DNA from: an uncultured Collinsella sp.
GTDB lineage: Bacteria > Actinomycetota > Coriobacteriia > Coriobacteriales > Coriobacteriaceae
Reading direction: 5' to 3'
NCBI GenBank assembly: GCA_900547835.1
Contig: URIJ01000050.1
Location: 1-11,922 of the forward strand
Length of the DNA stretch: 11,922 bases
Shown here: positions 6,836-11,922 of the stretch, one piece after another
Numbering within the stretch: position 1 is the stretch's first letter
Layout: each line of letters starts with the position of its first letter
Translations under genes and position numbers: made by a program
Notes under the pieces: generated by a model
Told to the model about the DNA's origin: nothing
Databases searched by the model: none
The model's input: the letters and a program-made list of their open reading frames with translations, nothing else

Positions 6836-8047
6836 ATGGAAGAGAAGCTTCCTTCATGGCGTTGGGCGATTGTTTCAGTCGTTTGCTTGCTGTGCTTTAT
6901 GGCTAACTACATGCAGTACCAGGTCTCAGCACTCGCCGTCGAGGTCATGCCTATGCTCAATATCGATACCGTCGGCTTTTCGATGCTGTTCCTCGTTCCT
7001 ATGCTTACCGCCGTTTTCTTCTCAATTCCGCTGGGTGCCCTTGGTGACCGTATCGGTTCTAAGAAAGTTGTCACGGTTTGCACCGCAATTTCGGTTGCCG
7101 GCGGTTTTCTCCGTTGCTTTACGCTCGATTCGTTCACGATGCAGATGACATCGATGTTCCTGATTGGCATGGGAATCTCGGCACTCAACGCCAACCTCAT
7201 CAAGGTGCTCGGCACCTGGTTCCGTGAACAGACTGGTTTCGCCATGGGCTTGTTCTACGCGGCTTCGTGCGTTGCCATCGTTGTCGCTCAGATCTGCGCT
7301 GGCTTGTTCGGCAGCGTCTTTAACTCTTATATGGTCGCTGCTGTCGTCATGACCATTTCCTGGGTTCTTTGGATTGTGCTTGACCGAGATGTGCCCGAGG
7401 GGCAATCGCTCCCCGAGCCCGAGCCCGTGCTCGACTACCTCAAGGTTGCTATCAAGAGTCCTGGCGTGTGGCTAATCTCCATCGGCGTCGGTTTTGGACT
7501 TGCCTCTACCACTGCCTATGCCGGTTTCCTGCCTCAGGCGCTTCAGCTTGGCAAGGGCATAGACGTCGCCACTGCTGGTTTCATGGCCGCAATTGTTACC
7601 GTTGGCAGCTTTTTCGGCTGCATCGTTGGGCCTGCGTTCTGCGATAAGCTTGGAAAGTTCAAGGGTTTTCTCATCGTCACTACTCTCATCGGTGCCATAT
7701 CGATGTTCGTGACGTGGTACACCCCGGTTGGTTTCCTTCTGTGGACGATTTTGGTCATCAATGGCTTCTTTACCGCCATCAACGGCCCGATCATGCAGTC
7801 CATGCCTGTCCTCCTTCCCGAGATTGGTGATACGTACGCTGGCTCCGCTGGCGGTATCGTAGGCACCATTTCCCTGCTCATGAGCTATTTCCTGCCTATC
7901 GGTATCTCCGCCATTGCCGGTGCCGATTACACTATGAACATGGGTCTCGAGAGCCTCTGCTTCCTGCTTTCCGTGGTTCCGGTTTTCTTCCTGCCCGAGC
8001 TCGGCCGCAAGGCCATGCAGGCTGCCGCCGCCAAGGACGGTGAGTAG
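6836..8047 (+). CDS. MFS transporter (first of a paralogous pair)
   Basis: A 403-residue inner-membrane protein with about 12 hydrophobic helices, of usual major facilitator length. The MFS signature between helices 2 and 3 is present as GALGDRIGSKK at 67-77. The N-terminus carries ANYMQYQVS at 23-31 and the C-terminal half a GPIMQSMPVLLPE stretch followed by AGSAGG (335-340). These segments recur almost unchanged in the second transporter downstream, so the two are paralogues. The ATG has a strong ribosome site (AAAGGAG, six bases). The stop is two bases before the amidohydrolase ATG, so the genes are co-translated. I infer uptake of the amidohydrolase substrate or export of its product; direction and substrate cannot be read from the sequence. 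Codons here are visibly richer in T at third positions than in the ECF genes. Confidence 0.93.
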   Translation: MEEKLPSWRWAIVSVVCLLCFMANYMQYQVSALAVEVMPMLNIDTVGFSMLFLVPMLTAVFFSIPLGALGDRIGSKKVVTVCTAISVAGGFLRCFTLDSFTMQMTSMFLIGMGISALNANLIKVLGTWFREQTGFAMGLFYAASCVAIVVAQICAGLFGSVFNSYMVAAVVMTISWVLWIVLDRDVPEGQSLPEPEPVLDYLKVAIKSPGVWLISIGVGFGLASTTAYAGFLPQALQLGKGIDVATAGFMAAIVTVGSFFGCIVGPAFCDKLGKFKGFLIVTTLIGAISMFVTWYTPVGFLLWTILVINGFFTAINGPIMQSMPVLLPEIGDTYAGSAGGIVGTISLLMSYFLPIGISAIAGADYTMNMGLESLCFLLSVVPVFFLPELGRKAMQAAAAKDGE

Positions 8048-8049
8048 CC

Positions 8050-9696
8050 ATGGAATCGGTGGTTCCCGCCGATATCGTCCTTAAGACGACGGCGCTGTTT
8101 ACGGCCGAGGAACTTGAGCCTCGCGCTGGGTGCGTTGCAGTTCGCGGCAGCGAGATTGTGGCCGTGGGCTCTCCCGACAAGGTGCAGCCGTTTATCGGTC
8201 CCGATACTGAGGTTATTGACGCCGGCAACAAACTGGTCATGCCCGGATTCAACGATTCACACATGCATTTTGCGCTTGGTTCAATCCAGAAGGATGAAGA
8301 CTTCTGTTGCGATCTGATGTTCCTGCCGAGTGAGCAGGCTTGCGTGGATGCTGTGGCAAAGTTTGCTGCCGAACACCCTGACAATCCGTGGATTTACGGC
8401 CAGGGTTGGTATTCGCCTGCATGGGAAAACCCGATTGACCCTGATTGCCGCAGCCTCGATGCGCTCGATATCGACCGCCCAATCGTGCTTTCGGATTTTT
8501 CGATGCACGTGGTGTGGTGCAATACCGCCGCGCTTAGGGCGGTTGGTATTGATCGCAATACCCCGACGCCTGAAGGTGGCCTTATCCGCCACTTTGACAA
8601 CGGCGAGCCCAATGGCTTTCTGTCTGAGCCCCAGGCGACGAACATCTTGCTCGATGTTGTGCTCAACAAACCGGACCTTGATGCGTCGTTGCTCAAGTCG
8701 ATGCGCAAGTTCAACAAGCTCGGCATAACTTCGATCGGTGATATGTATCCTTTGGGCGTGACCACGCCCGGCGTGTACGACATCTATGACCGTCTGGCGA
8801 GCGAGGACCTGAGTACGCTGCGTATTAGCTACTATTCTGCGCTCGACGCTCCGATGGCAGAGTCGCAGGCCCTGCGTGTGCGTCATCACGGCGAGCGCGT
8901 CCGAATGGCGGGTCTCAAGTACATTTTGGACGGCTGTCCCGAGGCGTACACGGCCTACATGCATGAGCCGTATCTTAACGCTCCTACGGGGAAGGACTTT
9001 CGCGGCGAACCAGCATGCAACCAGGAGACGCTTGACCGCATGATGCTCGAGGCCAGCAAGAATGGCTTCGATGTTCGTATTCATGCCATCGGCGACGCAT
9101 CGGCCACGATGATTATCGATGCCGTCGAGCGTGCCGAGGAGGTGTGCGGCAACAAGGGGGCGCGTTTTGCTATCGAGCATACAGATAACCTGAAGCTCGA
9201 GGATATTGCTCGCATGAAGCGCCTGGGCATTAATGCTGCGGTCCAGCCGCAGCATCCCATCGGAGGCCTTGGGCAGGGCGTGTACGAGGAGTCTCTTGGC
9301 GAAGAGCGCATGAGCCACATGTGGCGCTATAGGGAAGAGGCCGATGGCGGAATCCACTTAGGGCTTGGTACTGACTGGCCTGCGGTGATGTCAATCGATC
9401 CTATCGATACCGTGTATGCTGCGGTGACGCGTAGCGAGTTTGACGGGCACCCGGCGGAGGGATACTTCCGCGAGAATGCCCTGACGCTCGGCGAGACGCT
9501 GCAAGCGCACACGCTCGGCTCAGCATATGTCGAGGGCTTTGAGCGCCGTTTGGGCAGCCTTGCCGCCGGCAAGCTTGCCGATATCGTCATCCTGTCGGGC
9601 AATCCGTTTGAAATGAACCCGATGGCGCTTCGCGATCTCGAAGTCGAGACGACGATCTTTAACGGACGCGTCGTCTATCGCAAGGATGAAGCATAG
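8050..9696 (+). CDS. YtcJ-like metal-dependent amidohydrolase (Amidohydro_3 type)
   Basis: A 548-residue TIM-barrel hydrolase flanked by the usual beta-sandwich strands. Metal and active-site marks: HMH at 71-73 (His71, His73), Lys290 before the ILDGCPEAYTAYM segment at 292-304, HAIGD with His345, AIEHTD with His377, and GTDWPA with Asp442. The C-terminus holds the typical GSLAAGKLADIVIL at 502-515. The DG-x-P-x-x-x-TA and following PYLNAPTGKDFRG patterns place it with YtcJ-like predicted amidohydrolases, which cleave C-N bonds such as N-substituted amides; N-substituted formamide deformylase is a characterised relative. No signal peptide is seen, so it is probably cytoplasmic. It lies between two paralogous MFS genes in one operon, suggesting the substrate is imported and then hydrolysed. 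The exact substrate is unknown. Confidence 0.93.
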   Translation: MESVVPADIVLKTTALFTAEELEPRAGCVAVRGSEIVAVGSPDKVQPFIGPDTEVIDAGNKLVMPGFNDSHMHFALGSIQKDEDFCCDLMFLPSEQACVDAVAKFAAEHPDNPWIYGQGWYSPAWENPIDPDCRSLDALDIDRPIVLSDFSMHVVWCNTAALRAVGIDRNTPTPEGGLIRHFDNGEPNGFLSEPQATNILLDVVLNKPDLDASLLKSMRKFNKLGITSIGDMYPLGVTTPGVYDIYDRLASEDLSTLRISYYSALDAPMAESQALRVRHHGERVRMAGLKYILDGCPEAYTAYMHEPYLNAPTGKDFRGEPACNQETLDRMMLEASKNGFDVRIHAIGDASATMIIDAVERAEEVCGNKGARFAIEHTDNLKLEDIARMKRLGINAAVQPQHPIGGLGQGVYEESLGEERMSHMWRYREEADGGIHLGLGTDWPAVMSIDPIDTVYAAVTRSEFDGHPAEGYFRENALTLGETLQAHTLGSAYVEGFERRLGSLAAGKLADIVILSGNPFEMNPMALRDLEVETTIFNGRVVYRKDEA

Positions 9697-9710
9697 ATAG
9701 GGTGATGAAC

Positions 9711-10901
9711 GTGAGCAAAGGGACGGTCGAAAAATATGCCCTGCTGTTTGTGGTGTGCGGCATCGTGTTTGCTGCGAACTACGCGCAGTATCAGGTGTCG
9801 GGATTGACACATCTGGTTGTGTCGGACCTGCATCTGACCTCGGCCGAGTTTTCAGCCGTCCTGTTTGCCCCGTTTGTTCCTGCCGTTGTATTCGGCATGC
9901 CTGTCGGCGTTTGCGCCGATCGATATGGCGTGAAGGCGCTCGTATTCATCGCGTCGGCGATTTCTGCAATTGCAGCGGCTGCTCGCGCGGAGTGCGCATC
10001 GTTTGCGACGCTGTTCACGGCGACCATGCTTCTGGGTGCGGCACCATGCGTCGTGAATGCCATCGTTCTAAAAGTGCTTGGTTCCGCTTTTGGCGGAGAA
10101 ACCGATAGGGCCATGGGATGGTTCTACGCTGCGGGGTCGGGCGGAATCGCCTGCTCGCTTGCAACCTCTCCTCTCTTTGCAACGCCCGGACGAGCATATG
10201 CCCTTGCCGCGGTTTTGTTTGCCGTGTTTGGATTGCTGTGGCTGCTGGTTGCGCCGTCGGCAGATGTTCTGCAGGCTGCAGATGGCTTTGGCGTTCAGGG
10301 CGCGGAGCCTGCTGCATCGTCGGCAAGTGCGTTTGCGGCGGTAATCAAGATGCCGATAGTTTGGCTCGTGGCGATACTGCTTGGAGTTGCCCTTGCATCG
10401 GCTACGGCGTACTCGGGTTATCTTGTTTCAGCGCTTGAGGCTTCAACTGAACCCAAGGCTGCTGGACTTCTCGCCTCTTTCGTGACGCTTGGATCGATTG
10501 TCGGCAGCGTGGCTGGACCCTATGTGCGGGCGCAATTTGGCGATTATCGCGTGTTTATGGCCATCTCCGCAATGGCGGGAAGTGCCCTTATGTGGGCAGG
10601 AGAGGCTTTTGTCTCCCATCCTTCTGTGGGGCTGATGTTTGCGATCGGCGTTTCGAGCTCCGTCGCTGGTCCGGTCGTTCAGTCGCTGCCCTACATGCTG
10701 CCCGAGGTGCGCGAGGGACTTGCGGGAAGCGCCGGCGGCGTGGTGAGCACCGTTTCACTGGGACTTACGTTTTTGATTCCCGTGGCCCTCTCCTTCTGCA
10801 TTGGCGAGAGCTACGAAACGCTGCTTTTTGGGTGCGCTGTTCTGTTTGGCGCGACGGCGCTGGTGTCGCCATTCCTGCCGTCTCCCGATTCACTTATGTA
10901 A
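9711..10901 (+). CDS. MFS transporter (second of a paralogous pair)
   Basis: A 396-residue, about 12-helix major facilitator protein. It shares with the first transporter the N-terminal ANYAQYQVS (22-30), the GVCADRYGVK signature loop (66-75), the FYAAG turn after helix 4, LASATAYSGYL at 228-238, and the GPVVQSLPYMLPE plus AGSAGG block at 319-343. Helix content is more Ala-rich than in the first copy, and a longer Ala/Ser linker (about 188-208) joins the halves. Three starts are possible: GTG 9702, ATG 9705 and GTG 9711. I chose 9711 because AGGG (9699-9702) sits eight bases before it but too close to the others. It follows the amidohydrolase by 14 bases in the same operon. Import of one compound and export of another by the pair is a guess. 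Confidence 0.9.
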   Translation: MSKGTVEKYALLFVVCGIVFAANYAQYQVSGLTHLVVSDLHLTSAEFSAVLFAPFVPAVVFGMPVGVCADRYGVKALVFIASAISAIAAAARAECASFATLFTATMLLGAAPCVVNAIVLKVLGSAFGGETDRAMGWFYAAGSGGIACSLATSPLFATPGRAYALAAVLFAVFGLLWLLVAPSADVLQAADGFGVQGAEPAASSASAFAAVIKMPIVWLVAILLGVALASATAYSGYLVSALEASTEPKAAGLLASFVTLGSIVGSVAGPYVRAQFGDYRVFMAISAMAGSALMWAGEAFVSHPSVGLMFAIGVSSSVAGPVVQSLPYMLPEVREGLAGSAGGVVSTVSLGLTFLIPVALSFCIGESYETLLFGCAVLFGATALVSPFLPSPDSLM

Positions 10902-10955
10902 TATTCGCTTCCGCCCTTTGGGCCTGGCCGACAAGGGCAAAAGGAGTTGGTCTAC

Positions 10956-11417
10956 TTGACACTAAAAAAGAGTACCGCTGTGACCATTCTCAACGGCATC
11001 GTTAATCCTCTATTCATGTGTTCATTTCTGCCGATTGTTGAGGGAAAGCCTGGCTTAGATTTTCAGGGACTTACTGGTTTCTGGGGGCAGCTTATTCTGG
11101 CCATCGGTATTGCACAGTTCGTGGGTTTTTTGCCGCTCTTTGGCAAAGCAATTGAGACGTGCGTTGAGTTTTTTGGTTTTGATCGGAACACTCCGGGCGC
11201 ACGGATTTGCGGAACCGTTGTGGGCGCTACTCTGCTCTTCTGCATTATCGGGCTATTTGAAGTCGCGTTTCAGTCAGGCGTTGGCGTTATCGACGGTGTG
11301 CCGTTTTTCTCGCGCTGGGTTCGCCTCGTGGTGGGCGGATGGGCCTTTGTCGTTGTGGGCGGCTTGCTGTTTGATCCTTTTGTCGCGGCCATTGCCGCTA
11401 AAGTTACGGGCGAATAG
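10956..11417 (+). CDS. Small four-helix membrane protein of unknown function
   Basis: I do not recognise this 153-residue protein with certainty. It has a short basic start (MTLKK) and hydrophobic segments near 10-28, 43-63, 85-106 and 122-146. The two halves look alike: each has a helix beginning with a G-x-V pattern, a loop ending in aromatic residues (GFW at 41-43; FFSRW at 117-121), then a long helix with a small/aliphatic pattern and a Pro or Phe-rich end. This suggests an internal duplication of a two-helix unit, in the manner of DUF2798-type proteins (low confidence). The TTG at 10956 is preferred over TTG 10947 because AGGAG (10942-10946) directly abuts the latter. It lies 54 bases after the second MFS gene and before the operon terminator, so it is probably the last gene of that operon. 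Confidence 0.75.
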   Translation: MTLKKSTAVTILNGIVNPLFMCSFLPIVEGKPGLDFQGLTGFWGQLILAIGIAQFVGFLPLFGKAIETCVEFFGFDRNTPGARICGTVVGATLLFCIIGLFEVAFQSGVGVIDGVPFFSRWVRLVVGGWAFVVVGGLLFDPFVAAIAAKVTGE

Positions 11418-11464
11418 CGCCAAGACCGGTCGCGTGGCGAAAACCTGATCGAATGGCAACTAAA

Positions 11465-11495
11465 GCCGGCCGGGAGATTGGCCGGCCTCTTTTTT
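11465..11495 (+). terminator. Rho-independent terminator ending the MFS/amidohydrolase operon
   Basis: GCCGGCC (11465-11471) pairs perfectly with GGCCGGC (11480-11486) around an eight-base loop and is followed by CTCTTTTTT. It lies 47 bases past the stop of the small membrane protein and isolates the operon from the ECF S gene. Confidence 0.93.
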
Positions 11496-11500
11496 GCCCG

Positions 11501-11509
11501 TGCTACCAT
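11501..11509 (+). promoter_or_regulatory. Possible extended -10 promoter for the ECF S gene
   Basis: TGC-TACCAT fits the extended -10 pattern TGnTAnnaT and lies just after the terminator, which would give a leader of about 24 bases. No -35 box is seen; the expected place is inside the terminator stem. The call rests on position and the need for a promoter here. Confidence 0.3.
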
Positions 11510-11539
11510 AAACGGACATTCGTTTGATGGGGGCTGCCG

Positions 11540-11922
11540 TTGTCGCGCGTCTTGCAACATATGGAAATCCCGCTGCTGCTGGCAGTTCCTGCGGTGATGG
11601 CTGCGGCGTTGCTGGCGGGCGTTGAGCAGGCGGCGCTCGCCATGCTTGTCGTGGTGGCGCTGGTGCTTGCGCTGTTCTTTGCAGGCTACGAGGCGTCGCG
11701 ACCGGGCCTGAGCCAGATTATGCCAACGCTGGTTCTGGCGGCGTTGGCCGCGGCGGGGCGCATCTTGTTTGGCCCCATTCCCGACTTTAAACCCGTGAGT
11801 GCCATCGCCATTATCGCGGGGGCGACGCTTGGTCGCCGCAATGGTTTTATGGTTGGCGCGCTGGCGGCGCTGACCAGCAATTTCTTTTTTGGGCAGGGCA
11901 TGTGGACGCCGTGGCAGATGTA
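11540..11922 (+). CDS. ECF transporter S (substrate-binding) component, N-terminal part
   Basis: The 127 visible residues hold hydrophobic helices at about 10-28, 31-48, 60-76, 86-97 and 102-115, cut by the window edge. The stretch AAAGRILFGPIPDFKPVSAI (70-89), then GATLGRRNGF (94-103) and SNFFFGQGMWTPWQM (113-127), is typical of ECF-type S components, the membrane proteins that bind a vitamin or related molecule and dock onto EcfT. I recall similar proteins annotated near corrinoid or other vitamin uptake, but the substrate cannot be assigned here. The start is a TTG with GATGGGGGC ending six bases upstream; the next in-frame ATG at 11561 lacks a ribosome site. The next genes are outside the window, so whether it has its own T and A partners or uses the module at 3297-5827 is open. 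Confidence 0.82.
   Translation, partial: MSRVLQHMEIPLLLAVPAVMAAALLAGVEQAALAMLVVVALVLALFFAGYEASRPGLSQIMPTLVLAALAAAGRILFGPIPDFKPVSAIAIIAGATLGRRNGFMVGALAALTSNFFFGQGMWTPWQM

Noticed and set aside
8281..9357. 358-residue open frame on the minus strand opposite the amidohydrolase
   Set aside because: The sense-strand protein has all metal-binding motifs; the antisense product has no recognisable domain.
10902..10946. Hairpin GCCC-TTT-GGGC after the second MFS gene as a terminator
   Set aside because: The four-base stem has no T-tract, and a ribosome site for the next gene follows, so it does not end the operon.
11418..11539. Vitamin riboswitch before the ECF S gene
   Set aside because: Between the terminator and the start codon there are only about 45 bases, too few for a cobalamin, TPP or FMN riboswitch.

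Overview
The window looks like chromosomal DNA of a high-GC Gram-positive gut actinobacterium of the class Coriobacteriia, most likely Collinsella or a close relative. This is an inference. It rests on the glmU-prs-pth housekeeping order, a fused double-ATPase ECF transporter, and a LuxR-type regulator divergent from an MFS/enzyme operon, which is a layout I associate with this class. No rRNA, tRNA, CRISPR array, transposase or phage gene was seen.

Left part (1-3102, minus strand) is housekeeping: glmU (UDP-GlcNAc synthesis), a strong terminator, prs (PRPP synthetase), a 105-nt nested hairpin, and pth (peptidyl-tRNA hydrolase), which runs off the left edge.

Middle-left (3297-5827, plus strand) is an ECF vitamin/metal uptake module: an EcfT transmembrane protein and a 547-aa protein with two complete ABC ATPase domains. 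The two domains are joined by a segment of about 64 residues. In DNA that segment is bounded by inverted repeats, which suggests an in-frame insertion element.

Middle-right (5852-11417) is an accessory block. A LuxR-family regulator (minus strand, TTG start) faces away from a four-gene operon: MFS transporter, YtcJ-like amidohydrolase, a second paralogous MFS transporter, and a small four-helix membrane protein of unknown function, ended by a good terminator. The likely logic is that the regulator senses a small molecule and turns on its uptake, hydrolysis and possibly product export. The substrate cannot be read from the sequence.

Right edge (11540-end) holds the start of an ECF substrate-binding (S) membrane protein, so the accessory block sits between an ECF T/A module and an S component. 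The points most worth checking are the in-frame insert in the ECF ATPase, the regulator/two-transporter/hydrolase system, and the prs-pth hairpin. Gene-free stretches are all under 250 bases: 270-511 (hairpin), 1499-1689 (terminator and prs promoter area), 3103-3296 (divergent promoter and ecfT leader) and 6635-6835 (divergent control region).
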